64,000 nucleotides of DNA from Brachynemurus nebulosus (taxonomy: Eukaryota > Arthropoda > Insecta > Neuroptera > Myrmeleontidae). Below, in pieces: positions 1 through 11,159 of the stretch (positions within the stretch are counted from its first letter, which is position 1; each line of letters opens with the position of its first letter). The position numbers were made by a program, and so were the translations under genes. Location of the stretch: NCBI GenBank assembly GCA_035578155.1, contig JAPWDM010000004.1:33745887-33809886 (forward strand). Direction: 5' to 3'. Below the pieces are notes generated by a model that saw only the letters and a program-made list of their open reading frames with translations, did not search any database and was not told where the DNA came from.

Positions 1-660
1 TTTTGATTGTTTTATGGCTTTAAATGGACAAAAATGTGAAGCTTTTAGTAATAATCGTTTATAAAATTTTTTAACGTGAGTAGGTATATCAGCTTCTTAT
101 ATTATTTTTCGTAATCTACATGAAAAAATTAAAAATTAAAAAAAACTCTTTTCGATTTTATACTTACTAAAAATACAAATAATGCTAAAAGACAACAAAT
201 TTTGACCAATAATAATCCTTTATAAAAAATTTTTACATTGTTAGATCGATTTCTCAACCTCAATTTCGAGCAAAGGGGTAATTGGAAATTTTATTTAATT
301 ATACCCTTTGCTCGAAATTGAGGTTCCAGTGGTGCTCCGCCGTCCATTAATTTCTCAGCCTTTCCCAGCACTTCCAGTACCGGTGTCGAGTTCTAGTATT
401 TTTTTTTTCATTAGTCCACCGTAATTTAAAAAAAAATCATCCAAATCGGACCATTAGTTTTTTATTTATAGCCAAAAAACCAGGTGACCGTAAAAGTGTA
501 CAATTACCAAAACCGTTTTCTCTTTGTTTGATGAAATTCTAAAAAATGACAGTATGAGATTAGTAAGAGCAAAATTTTTATGAGTCAGTTTTACACTGTG
601 GAGCAAAATATTAAGCAAATAGTCAAACATTTCGTGCTTAAGGTTCTTATATAATAAGGA
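1..660. other. AT-rich intergenic DNA with one short hairpin
   Basis: No gene is visible. A near-perfect hairpin lies at 256-325: arms of about 27 bases matching AACCTCAATTTCGAGCAAAG flank a short AT-rich loop. It is probably the relic of a small palindromic MITE. Confidence 0.5.
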
Positions 661-662
661 TA

Positions 663-715
663 ATATAGGTTCTCATATAATATAGGTTCTCATATAATAT
701 AGGTTCTCATATAAG
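663..715. repeat. 20-bp tandem repeat, about 2.5 copies
   Basis: The unit ATAGGTTCTCATATAATAT is repeated head to tail with almost no divergence. A degenerate unit lies just upstream (from about 643) and another just downstream. No coding potential. Confidence 0.8.
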
Positions 716-770
716 TAATATCATATAATATGTAGGTACGTAAAATGATGTATCTTTTAAGTCAAAGCCG

Positions 771-889
771 TTTTAGCGAATTTCCAGAAATTCAGCTATT
801 CCAGTAGGTCTCATGACACGACTTGAGCCCGGGAATATGGCAGAAATTTGTTTTGAGGTCCCTACAAACCAAAAATAATATTCACTAAA

Positions 890-973
<84 letters not shown>

Positions 974-1260
974 TTATGTATCAGCACGATAACTCTCGAA
1001 CGAAATGTCCTAGGTTTACCAAATTTGGTGAGAACGTTGGAAATCCAAAATCTTGGATGAGTTCTTCAGCCAGACACGTCGGATGCCAGGAACATGGTTT
1101 TTGTTCTTGCAAAAAATAGTTTTTTGCCAAAATTTGCTATAATTTAAAAGTTTTTGCCACATTTTTTTACACCATTGCAAAGACGGAAAAAAATTACATA
1201 AAAAAGGTTTTTGAACTATTATTCTAGGTTAGCTAGTTTTTGAGAAAATAAGGAAATAAG
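771..1260 (+). repeat. Dispersed (TA)n-centred repeat, copy 1
   Basis: The order is a left part that begins GCGAATTTCCAGAAATTC, contains TTTGTTTTGAGGTC and ends near TATTCACTA, then a long (TA)n tract (about 893-964), then a right part with ACGATAACTCTCGAACGAAA. The same order is found at 1507-4560 and, reversed, at about 53930-54345. A left-part fragment lies at 36781-36880. The element class is unknown. The constant flanks show that the TA tract belongs to the element and is not an independent microsatellite. Confidence 0.65.
893..964. repeat. (TA)n microsatellite
   Basis: An almost pure TA run inside the dispersed repeat. Confidence 0.95.
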
Positions 1261-1324
1261 AAAACCCGCTACCGGGGCGGTTCTAGAAACCTCCGGCGGT
1301 GGGTGGAATAACGTGTACGAAAAT

Positions 1325-1470
1325 TTTTTCTAATCTAACTGAACCTAACGGAACTTGATCTAACCTAACCGAACCTAGGAAAATTTGGTCTCAAACCTAA
1401 CCGAACCTAAGGAAATTTTTTGTAACGTAACCGAACCCAATAAAATTTTTTCTAACCTAACTGAACCTTA
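1325..1470. repeat. Degenerate CCTAA (TTAGG-like) repeats
   Basis: Three or four loose units each contain pentamers of the type CTAAC-CTAAC-CGAAC-CTAAG joined by AAAATTT spacers. CTAAC in tandem is a rotation of CCTAA, the complement of the TTAGG telomere repeat of most insects. The array is interstitial and degenerate, so it is a telomere-like satellite at best. Confidence 0.45.
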
Positions 1471-1643
1471 TTGTTCTATAATTTATATAAACTGAATTTA
1501 TTATTAGCGAATTTCCAGAATGGAATTCAGTTATTACAAGCACTGTCATGACGCGACTTTAATCCGGGACTATGGCAGAAATATGTTTTGAGGTTCCTAG
1601 AAACCGAAAATAATATTCACTAATATATATATATATATATATA

Positions 1644-3244
1644 CTCCTCAAAACAAAATAAGGGCCACTTGAAAGTTTGTATTTTAAAACTGACTTATGT
1701 CGATCCATGTCAAAATAACTTTTCTAAATGACTGTTGTTATGATATTAAGTGGTTGAGTAAATGATAACAGTTAGGTTTAAGTGATATTATTGTTGAGGG
1801 GAAGATTTAAACGTTTTTTTTTCTCACACAGCGTCAAGTGGTTAGTTTTACTTATTTTTTTCAATTTGATTTTAAATCAGTTTGCGCTAGATTATTGATT
1901 GCTGAGGTTGTTTTTTGAAGTTTGGCGTGTTATTCAATCATTTATTTTTACAATTCCAAGAATTCGACACCATATGGACGAAGCTACTGCTACCAGAGCC
2001 GTAACGATGATTGAGGGTGGTCAATCTCAACGTTCCGTGGCTCTGGAGTTGGGTTGTTCACGAAGGGCTATTCAAAATGTTTGGAATCGGTATCAGCAGA
2101 CCGGTAGTGTAACCCGGCGCCGTGGCTCAGGAAGAGTTCGTACTACCACTGCCCGTGAAGACCATTACATTCGACTTTGTGCACGACGCGAGCCGACTGT
2201 TACCGCAGGTACTCTGCAAAATCGCTTACATCGATCTACTGGTACTGTTATCAGTAATCAGACCATACGAAATCGTTTGCATGAAGACCAACAAGGTTCA
2301 AGAAGACCAGTAATCCGTACCAAACTGACCGGAGCGCATCGTGCAAACCGTTTAAGATTTGCACGTGAACACCTTGAATGGGGCTTGGGGGAATGGCGTC
2401 ACGTACTCTTCACGGATGAGTGCAAGGTGAAGTTTTTTAGTGATGATCGACGTGTAAGAGTGTGGTGAAGAAGTGGGGAAAGGTTTTCTGATCGTCACAT
2501 TCATGAGCGCGACAGATTTGGCGGTCCTAATGTCATGGTCTGGGGTGGAATTAGTTTGCAAGGTAAAACTGAGCTTGTTTTCCTGAACGAGGGTACTGTA
2601 ACGGCTCAAAGTTACATCGAACAGGTTGTCAGACCCCATGTGATCCCCTTTGCACAACGAGCGGCCGACGGATTTATCCTGATGCAGGATAATGCCCGAG
2701 CGCAGACCGCTCGAGCGACGACAACTGTCCTTAGGAAGGCTAATATGCAGGTTTTACCGTGGCCTGCAAATAGCTCTGACTTGAACCCAATAGAACATCT
2801 TTGGGATCAATTAAAACGGCGAGTCAGAGCAGCCGGAGAGGATGTGCACACCCAACAACAACTGATTGATGTCTTGAGAAGATGTTGGGAGGAGATTCCT
2901 GATGAAACCGTTAGGCATCTTATTGAAAGCATGCCGAGGAGGCTTCAAGAATGTGTTTTAAAAAGGGGAGGGCATACTCGATATTAAATCACCGAAAAGT
3001 TGCATAATGTGTGCTTTTCCTCAAAGCGTGAACGTTTGTTGATGACTGTAAAAATGACTATAAAAATGATAAAATCCTAAAAAAATGTAGTTATGGATTA
3101 ATTTTTTATTTAATCTTATTAAAATTAATTTTATTTAGTAAAAAATTAGTTCTTTAATTAAATGTAAGCATACTTTATACTGTAACTTATATAAAAATAA
3201 ACTTATCCAGCAAAACATGAGTGGCCCTTATTTTGTTTTGAGTA

Positions 3245-3245
<1 letters not shown>
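1644..3245 (+). mobile_element. Tc1/mariner element with near-perfect TIRs
   Basis: Terminal inverted repeats of about 26 bases (left CTCCTCAAAACAAAATAAGG, right complement CTACTCAAAACAAAATAAGG) differ at one position. Each end abuts TA (1642-1643 and 3246-3247), the family's target duplication. The length of 1602 bp is normal for Tc1. The target was the TA tract of a dispersed repeat. The near identity of the ends and the single visible coding lesion suggest a fairly recent insertion. Confidence 0.92.
1974..2987 (+). pseudogene. Tc1-like transposase with one in-frame stop
   Basis: It encodes a cut-and-paste DDE transposase. The first ATG in frame is at 1974 (MDEATATRA); the frame is open further upstream but has no earlier ATG. 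The N-terminal part is a helix-turn-helix DNA-binding region (QRSVALELGCSRRAIQNVW), followed by a GRGR-like basic linker. The catalytic triad is visible: D in LFTDEC, D in LMQDNA, and E in LNPIEHLWD, with 34 residues between the last two, which is the Tc1 DD34E signature. A TGA at 2466-2468 interrupts the frame after VRVW; the same frame is open again to 2987. The neighbouring sequence and the family pattern suggest that the stop was a CGA arginine codon, so one CpG transition could explain it. The copy is probably inactive. Confidence 0.9.

Positions 3246-3304
<59 letters not shown>
3246..3304. repeat. (TA)n microsatellite
   Basis: The right half of the TA tract split by the Tc1 insertion. 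Confidence 0.95.
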
Positions 3305-3312
<8 letters not shown>

Positions 3313-3406
3313 GTCCGCACGATAACTCTCGAACGAAATGTCCCAGCTTTACGAAATTTGGTGAAAATATTGGAAGACCCAAACCGTTGGACAAATTTTT
3401 TTCGTG

Positions 3407-3880
3407 CACTGAGAAAAAAATACAGTAATTTTTACTGAAATTTCTGGTAAAAAATTACTGAGCTCTCTGGTAATGCGGACATAAGTGACAGGCTAAGCAA
3501 AAAGTACGATAATTTATAGTAAAAATTTTAAATTACCCTATAGCTCAGTAAAAATTACCGTATTATTTATAAATAAGGTTTTTTTTATTTATTAATAAAT
3601 AATTGAATTAAAATAGTTTAAAAGGATATTGATAGAAGGGTAAGCATTAAAATCAAATTATTAATATAGAAAAAATTTTTTGTGGTTTTTTATTATTTGT
3701 GGAAAAAAATATATAAATTCTTAACAATAAGCACATTACAATAATTTGTATAAAAACATATTTCAATTAACATATCAATACATATAAAAAACATACAAGA
3801 ATTAAAATAAAAACTAAACAAAAATTCATGAAACACAACAATTTTTTGTTTTAAATGGAAAGTCCAATAAATAATAATTT

Positions 3881-3923
<43 letters not shown>

Positions 3924-4428
3924 ACTTTATAAACATCCAGTCACTATATTCGCTATTGAGCAACTGATCGAACCAACGGTTGCTGCGTCTGTAAGTCGTG
4001 TATTGTCTAACACGGGTGCTCTGGGTGGTTGCGTGCTTGTTTTGTTTATTCTGTTCTATGTAATGCTTGGTATGCAGTGATGTGTGAGAGGGATGCTGAA
4101 ATACAAGTTTCAAGGAGCAAACAGAGATAACAAATAACAAATACGCAGCGACTCAGTAAAAATTATTCTATGTCCAGTATAATTTTACAAAAAATTAAGT
4201 AAATTTTCCCGGTGTACACTTGAAATTTTACTAGCCCATTGAATTTTACGCAGCTGTATAGGAAAAATTCTTAAGGTGTACAGGAAAAATTTTCAAGTGA
4301 ATCGTAAAAAATAATGTTTGAAACGCATTTTTTATATTTTTGCTTAATAATTTCCTACGGACTGGTCACTTAAGACTCGTTTACCGGAGGCAGCTCAGTA
4401 ATTTTTACTGGAATTTTTTCTCTGTGTG
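3407..4428. mobile_element. Non-autonomous TIR element with long poly(A)
   Basis: Imperfect inverted ends: the left begins CACTGAGAAAAAAATACAGT, and the complement of the right begins CACACAGAGAAAAAATTCCA and continues with AGTAAAAATTACTGAGCT, which is also present near the left end. The interior includes an uninterrupted A tract of about 37 bases (3886-3922). No transposase frame is visible. The exact ends and target duplication are unclear. Confidence 0.5.
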
Positions 4429-4560
4429 AAATGAAATTTTTCGTGAAAAAAATGTACAATTACTCTATATCAACTAGTTTCCAAGAAAAACGTAGTACTT
4501 TTGTAAATGGAAATTCGCTATGTTATGCAGGATGCTGCGACAGGGGTATTTTTTTATTAG

Positions 4561-5531
4561 GTACTTAATTTCGAAGTTTTTTAGAAGACTAAATACCAAC
4601 TTCTTTTTTTTAATTTCAAAAATGACGTATACGCCCCATAAAAAACTTTCGTCCCTTATTTTACCCCGGCTTAAGAATGTATTTTCAAAAACGCTGATAC
4701 AACTGACTTTTATTTAAAAACGGAAGTGTAAACACCAGTTTCCTTTCTAACTTCAAAAATGGCAAACAATACATATAGTACAAACATTCATTCTCTATTT
4801 AATCACTTAAGGGATAAATTTTCAAAAATCCTTTCTTAGTTCTCGCTTAATACGTTATATAGGAACTCCTGCGCAGAATTGCATGCTTCTGAGCCCACCG
4901 CTTTAGACTGTGCATTGTCTGTCACTCAGCCACTGTTACAGTTTTATTAAGTAAATTTTACAAATTTGTTTCAAAAGCTTTTCATTTTTTCAAGTAAGTT
5001 TATTTTTGAGGTATTCTAGGTACCCACAACACCTTGACGTCGTCGTGCATCACAAAACTTGTCTTGGTGAGAGTACTGATGACAAATAGTTTGAAATTGA
5101 AAATGAGAACCGAATTAGTGTCGCCAGATGTTTTCGTCTATTATAATTACATTCTTAAAATTTCCCTTTAATCTCGAAAATTTCAATGATATCATACTGC
5201 CTATTAAATTACGTCGATTATATTGATCCAATCAAAGTCGCCTTATCATGTCTCGCCGTGTTTCATATTTCATATGTAATTCATGGAAAAATACGCATTA
5301 CATATTATGAATTTCCAAATTACATAATGACGCAGAAAAGTTTTTTTTTCCAGTTAAAAATAATTAATAAACAACTGTTTATGGACTGGAATGGAGTGAC
5401 ATCAATTAAAACAATATGCATGGGATTAGTATTTAATTATTTAGGCATACATAAATGGTATTATGAATGCGCTTTCACAGCTTCAACTATAGGTACACTA
5501 CATAAATATCATATATGCAAACATGTAGGTA
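4561..5531. other. Intergenic DNA, no supported gene
   Basis: AT-rich sequence. One open frame of 128 codons (5186-5572) runs into a MITE end and shows no domain, so it is not accepted as a gene. Confidence 0.5.
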
Positions 5532-6093
5532 CAGTTGATCCTTTTTTTGTGCGGTCAATAGGGGCAGCATAAAAAAAATCGCACAAAAAAAAATATATTC
5601 AAAAATATCATAAATAGCTCTATAAAAAGTATAGTTCGATCCAGATTGTACAAAAAGCTTTCTTTATGCGGTTGGTCGGGACCGCATAAAAAAAGTTTCA
5701 TCGAAAAAACATCACTCAAAACGCTCAAAACGCTCAAAACTTAGGAATTTCCTTAGAAGTTGCTTCTGTAAACAAAATAAAGGATTAATTTACACGTAGA
5801 AACATTTTATTTCAATTTTATAATATTATGAAAATTTTGAAAAATACATCTGTAACAAAATTAAATGATGCAATAACTTACGTTCTTATGCAATGTATTG
5901 ATTAAATGCTTAAAAGCCGTTAAAAAGTATTTTTATCAAAGAAAGTTATTATAGTAATTGTTTAAGTTTCTTACTGTCTCGTGATTTTAATTCACATTAT
6001 GCATTTTAATGGCCATTTTTTACAAACCGCATAAAAAAAATCGCACAAAAAGAAAGGGCACAATAAAGGACCGCATAAAAAACAGTTCAGCTG
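5532..6093 (-). mobile_element. pogo-like MITE, copy 1
   Basis: The ends are CAGTTGATCC on the left and the complement of CAGCTGAACTG on the right, each next to TA (5530-5531, 6094-6095). Both subterminal parts carry TATGCGGTC or its complement. It shares its interior (AAATGGCCATT, ATGCATAATGTG, ACTTTTTATAGCTATTTATG) with 7242-7579 and 30792-31331. CAG termini and TA duplications are typical of pogo/Tigger-type elements. There is no coding sequence. Confidence 0.75.
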
Positions 6094-6289
6094 TATATGT
6101 ATGTAGTTAGTTATGTTTGTATTGTTTATATCAATAACATGTGTAATGTAATAATGTTATTGATGCAGTTAAAACATTGCACATGTACACGTACCTAATA
6201 AGAATTTAAATAGCATTACAGGAAAACATGTACATATGTTGGTACAGTTCGCGACATTATTACTACCATGTGTATCAGTATATTGTTTT

Positions 6290-7039
6290 TAGTGTTCGTC
6301 CGAAATTTCGGTTTCGGTTTCGGTTTCGGTCAGTTTCGGCAAGAAATTGGAGTTTCGGTTTAGTTTCGGTTTCGGCAGCAAAACAGCCGAAACTACGACC
6401 GAAACCGAAACTGCATTCATGAGATGACGAACATTATTCGGACAGTGCCTGATTCTTTGAAGGGCCCGGTTAAACTATCTATTTTGAATATTTGAGTCAA
6501 TATTTAAGATTTTTGTTTTAATTTTTCACACAATCGATAGGTAGGAGCCGCACAAAATGATAAAGAATCTTTCAAAACAGGAGCAAAATAGAAAGAATAA
6601 GTTTGTTTCCTTTTTTGTTCGTCAACTCTAATTTTGGGGGAAATTTTAACAGAAGTAGTAGTGAAAATCTTTCACCCCAATGCCTCAGGGCCTCCCATAG
6701 ATAAATCCGGCCCCGGGAAAAGAGAAAGGGGGCTCGGCAAGAAGAAAATGTCTAGGGCCTAAGAGTGGATTAATGCGGCTCTGATCCAAGTTACTTAAAG
6801 AAAAAATAGTAAGTAAAAAATTTTTTTATATATTTTTCTTTATTTTTATTAAATAAATAATTAATTAATTATATTATTCAAATACGGGCTTTTTAAACAC
6901 ACTGAAATTAAAATAAGGTAGTAAAAAATTGCCTTAAAAGAAATTTTCGGTTTCTGTTTCGGTTTCGGCCGAAATTGAAACAACGACCGAAATGCGGTGT
7001 CGGTTTCGCTTCAAAAACTATAATTTCGGTCAGACACTA
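6290..7039. mobile_element. hAT-type MITE with exact 8-bp target duplication
   Basis: The element is flanked by ATTGTTTT at 6282-6289 and 7040-7047. The ends are TAGTGTTCGTCCGAAATTT and, on the other strand, TAGTGTCTGACCGAAATTA. Subterminal arrays of TTTCGG hexamers lie at both ends (6304-6415, 6944-7030). An 8-bp duplication with TAG-type ends is typical of hAT. The interior at about 6455-6785 carries GGGCCCGGTTAAA and GCGGCTCTGATC, resembling the ends of the other hAT at 58857-59540, so a second, older element may be nested inside. Confidence 0.85.
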
Positions 7040-7241
7040 ATTGTTTTACAATAAAAAATACTAACAGTTTTTAAACATACTGTAAAAAATAGGTTACAAA
7101 AATGCCTAAATTATTTACGTCTAATAATTTTTACGCTGATAAAAGTGTAATTTTACTCAATTAAATGAAAACTACACAACAAATTCGAATTTTTGTAGTA
7201 TCTATGCTTTATATACGCCATAAATTAATTCGTTTATTGCA

Positions 7242-7579
7242 TTCTGAACCTCTTTTTATGCGGTCTTTTTTTATGCAATTCTTTTTATTCGATTTTCAAA
7301 AAATGGCCATTAAATTGCATAATGTGTAAGTAAGAGAAAGTAAGAAACCTAAACAATAAACATTAATTGTAATAGGTAATTCTCATGCATAAATTAATGC
7401 TTTACTTTGTTTAAAAAGCAACTTCTAAGGAAATAGTAAGATTTTGAACGTTTTGAGTTATGTATTTTACAATCTGGAGCGAACTGTACTTTTTATAGCT
7501 ATTTATGAAATTTTTGAATATTCTTTTTGGGCGATTTTTTTATGCGGTTCCTATCCACCGCATAAAAAAGGTTCATCTG
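7242..7579 (+). mobile_element. pogo-like MITE, copy 2, internally deleted
   Basis: It begins with CTGAACCTCTTTTTATGCGG and ends with ACCGCATAAAAAAGGTTCAT then CTG before TA. Compared with 30792-31331 it lacks about 200 internal bases. It has the same orientation as that copy and is opposite to 5532-6093. Confidence 0.7.
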
Positions 7580-7785
7580 TATTTTTTACATAATTGTGTC
7601 AAATTTAATTTGCATTAGTTAAATATTAAACAGAAATAATAAATATACATAACTTGCCTAAAAATACATTGATTTTTTCCTTGTTGCACTTATAATACTG
7701 CCAAAGATCAAGCATTTCAAAAATTACGCATTAATCTATTTCTTACAGTGTACTTATCTTTGGGACTACTTTGTCTTATTTTAAA

Positions 7786-7967
7786 TAATAAAACAAACAT
7801 TTTACTTAGCAAAAACCACGATTATTTTTTAATTGAGACAATTGTTTCAAGCCTAACTGCTCATTTTCAAACAAAGTCAAAGTCACTTTGCTCGAAAATA
7901 AGCAGTTAACAATTGTCACAAAAAATAAACGTGGTATTTTTTTCTAAGTAAAATGTTTGTTTTATTA
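7786..7967. mobile_element. Hairpin (foldback) MITE
   Basis: Nearly the whole 182 bp is a palindrome: TAATAAAACAAACATTTTAC opens the left arm and its complement closes the right arm. The arms also share ACAATTG and AACTGCT/TCATTTTC blocks. The loop is short. No coding potential. Confidence 0.75.
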
Positions 7968-8100
7968 CTTACAGGTATGAAATTTCAATTATCGTAAAAT
8001 AACGTGCAAATCAGTGAATGTCAATCTTATTTTGCCCTCGAAGGCCCGAAGCATTCCAGTGGCTGGATGGATTTTAATGAATGAGATGTCAATCAATTCA

Positions 8101-9600
8101 TCTAACAAGGAAAGGGCAAGAATTCGAAAATTCAAAAAAATCTGAAACTTTGTCAGTATGTAAAGAGTGGCTACCTAATAACATAAAAAATATCAGTTGC
8201 TACTAAAAAACCTTTTTAAGGGGTGAAACATCCCCTCAAAGTTGGAACTGAAAAATTTAAAAATCGATGAAACTTTGTTTATAGATACCTTAAAAAGTTC
8301 TAGTAACAAATATAACATTACTTTTTGCATCTACAAAATTTTAGGGGTTGAAACCAACCCTTCATAGGTGTACTTAAAAATTTAAAAATTTATAATATTT
8401 TGTTTATATATACTATATAGAGCTCTAGTGATAAATATAACATTATTTTTTACATCTACAAATATTTAGGGGTTGAAACCACCCCTTGATGTGTGTACTT
8501 AAAAATTTATAAATTTATGGTATTTTGTTTATATATACTATACAAAGCTGTAGTAATAAACATAACATTATTTTTTGTATCCACAAATTTTCAAGGGTTG
8601 AAATCATCCCTTCAAGTGCGTACATAAAAAATTAAAAATTATCGGTATTTTGTTTTTACACATTATCGAAATTCTAATAATAAATATAACATTATTTTTT
8701 GCGTCCACATATTTTAAGGGGTGAAACGACCCCTTCAAGTGTGTGCTTAGAAAATTTAATATTAACGAAATTTTATTTATATATCTAGGTATATGTAAAC
8801 AAAATTTTGTCAGTTTTGAAATTTTTAATTTACAACTCGGAGGGGGTGTTACACCCCCTAGAACTGTGTGAAAGAATATATTTATAATATACTTAGCTAT
8901 TTATCGTTAGGTCTCTATGTAAACACAATATCGCCAATTTTCAAATTTTTAGATACGCACTTGAAGGGGTGGTTTGAAAATTTGTGGATGCAAAAAATAA
9001 TGTTATATTTATTACTAGAGCTCTGTATAGTATATGTAAACAAAATATCATAAATTTATAAATTTTTAAGTACACATATTAAGGAGTAGTTTCAACCCCT
9101 AAAAATTTATAGATGCAAAAAATAATGTTATATTTATTACTAGAGCTCTATATAGTGATATTGTGATATATAAATAAAATATTATCAATTTATAAAATTT
9201 TAAGTACACCTTTGAAGGGGTGTTTTCAACCCTTAAAAATTTGTAGATGCAAAAAATAATGTTATATTTATTTTTAGAGATCTGTATAGTATATATAAAC
9301 AAAATATCATCAATTTTTAAATTTTTAACTACACAGTTGAGGGGTGGTTTCAACCCCTAAAAAATGTGTATATGCAAAAAATAATTTTATATTTGTTACT
9401 AGAACTTTTTAAGTTACCTATAAACAAAATTTTCATCGATTTTTAAATTTTTCAGTTCCAACTTTGAGGGATGTTTCACCCCTTAAAAACGTTTTTTAGC
9501 AGCAACTGATATTTTTTATGCTATTAGGTAGCCACTCTCTACATACTGACAAAGTTTCAGATTTTTTTGAATTTCCGACTTCTTGCCCTTTTCTTGTAAG
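8101..9600. mobile_element. Foldback element with arms of 125-bp tandem units
   Basis: The left arm (8101-8820) holds AGGGGTTGAAACC-type blocks at 8218, 8343, 8468, 8593 and 8716, spaced 125, 125, 125 and 123. The right arm (about 8845-9600) holds the complementary units at similar spacing. The outer ends match in inverse (AAAGGGCAAGAATTCG against its near complement at about 9580-9595), as do TATCAGTTGCTACTAAAAAA and the complementary stretch near 9500. No transposase frame. Part of one end recurs alone at about 55120-55290. Confidence 0.75.
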
Positions 9601-10250
9601 ATGTGTGATGGTTATTAGATAGATCTTGCTCTTATAAAATCAAAATGGCGCCCCTAGAATACAAAATAGCTGAATTTTCAATTTGAAAATTCGCTATATA
9701 CCGGTAGAGACGAAAGAAATTACGTATCATATTGAGTAATGAGTAGCAAATCACTGAATAGGTCTTCCAAAATCAAAATAATGTTTCCTAGACTATTTTA
9801 ACAGCCATAAACTTCGATTAAGAATATTTCTAATTATTATGCTTCTATTATGCTGGCATTCTTTCCATTCTTAATGAAAAGTGGATAAAAAATATTATGC
9901 TGAAGAAAAATGCATTTCAAAATTTTGTTATATAACGTAAAAGCCCCTATACCGGAACACTATTTTTAGGTGTGTAATTAAACTGGCTTATAAAAATTGA
10001 CAAATAAATTAAGCACCATTTTTTTTTTCTTAATAAGCATGAAAGAAAGTTTTCTTAAACCAATGAATATGTTTTTAAACAAATACAACCCAAAAATTTT
10101 TATTTATTAATGTTTTTCTTTTACAAAATGTCGACTTCTATATCCAAACAAAGAAATATTAATAACACTAGGAGTTGAGAACCGATATACAAACAGACGT
10201 GTAATATGAGTAATATGACACATAGAGTGACATCTAGACGTCAATGTAGG
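9601..10250. other. Intergenic DNA, no gene seen
   Basis: AT-rich and without a convincing open frame, terminal repeat or conserved motif. Confidence 0.5.
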
Positions 10251-10319
10251 AAACATAGAATGGTTTAAGTATCAGACGTAAATAAAGGATCAAAATACTG
10301 TATTCAACAAAAATTGTTT

Positions 10320-10600
10320 AATAAGTATATCTGAGGGCACGGTAGTGCCCCCGCCAAGTCGAGGCAAAACAAAAAAAAAACAAACAAACTGTGCACTGCT
10401 GTATCTTTTCTCGAAGCAATTCAGCCTATTTTTGGACCCTGATAATTTCGGTCTGGATAAAACTTAAGAGCACTAATTGTCAGGGTAGAATGTAATCACC
10501 AGTCTAATGAAATATACCAAATTTCAATTTTATAGCTCTATTGCTTTCGATTTCATTAATATGTAAATTTCATTAAATTTGTCACTCACTCACTCACTGA
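10320..10600. repeat. Dispersed-repeat-like block with small hairpin and (TCAC)n
   Basis: It contains the hairpin GGGCACGGTAGTGCCC (10333-10348), a GAAATATACCAAATTTCAAT block and a (TCAC)n run at 10579-10597. The style is that of a TE fragment, but no second copy is certain in the window. Confidence 0.35.
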
Positions 10601-11159
10601 TGATCATCAAAATTATAGAGTGCTTCCCGAAGTCTTAGAAAGTTGAAATTTGGTATGTAGACTGGGTTTAGCATACAATTAACGAGAAAATTAACAAATC
10701 TGTGATTTTCCGTCTTTAGCTTCTTATAAATAATAAAATATATTATAGGTAGGGGAAGGCTCGCTATAGTGGCCCAGGCAGGTAAAGTGGTCACCACTAG
10801 TTTGCAAATGAACTAATAGCTGTCATCTCTTGTTATTTAGTTTAAATTATAGATTGACAGTTTACATAGTGTCACGGTGCATATCAACTCGTTAGGTTTT
10901 ACTTAGAAAATTTTATTTTAAAAAAAGTGTTTCTTGTGCCCTCTAATCTAAGGTAAGTACTTACAAATATTGTATAAAATATACTGTATTATGAATACTT
11001 GGTTTTTGTGAATATTCCCTGTGTCTGTTGTAGTTCTGAAGCAATTAATTTTATAATAAACAATTATGAATCATACGTTGGGGTGGAACTTATTTCAGTT
11101 TTCCTATTTTTACTTAGTTTCGGGTAATGTGGCCCACTATGTATAAAGGTAAAGTGGCC

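Larger units (their letters stand above)
1507..4560 (+). repeat. Dispersed (TA)n-centred repeat, copy 2, split by two insertions
   Basis: The left part is at 1507-1620, the TA tract at 1621-1643 and 3246-3304, and the right part at about 3310-3406. A further piece resumes at about 4429-4560 and ends GATGCTGCGACAGGGGTATT, a sequence also found at 37346. The Tc1 element 1644-3245 sits in the TA tract. A second terminal-repeat element, about 3407-4428, splits the right part. Confidence 0.6.

Noticed and set aside
3203..3438. Open frames rich in Ile and Tyr on both strands
   Set aside because: They are translations of the (TA)n tract with short flanks; the same happens at 50068-50466 and 54025-54285.
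3826..4140. Poly(A) tract read as a retroposed gene tail
   Set aside because: The sequence before the A run is not gene-like, and the tract lies inside a TIR element.
5186..5572. 128-codon frame on the + strand
   Set aside because: It has no domain, its composition follows the AT bias, and it runs into the end of a MITE.
6228..6422. Frame with RFRFRS and PKPK repeats
   Set aside because: It is the translation of TTTCGG hexamers in the hAT MITE.
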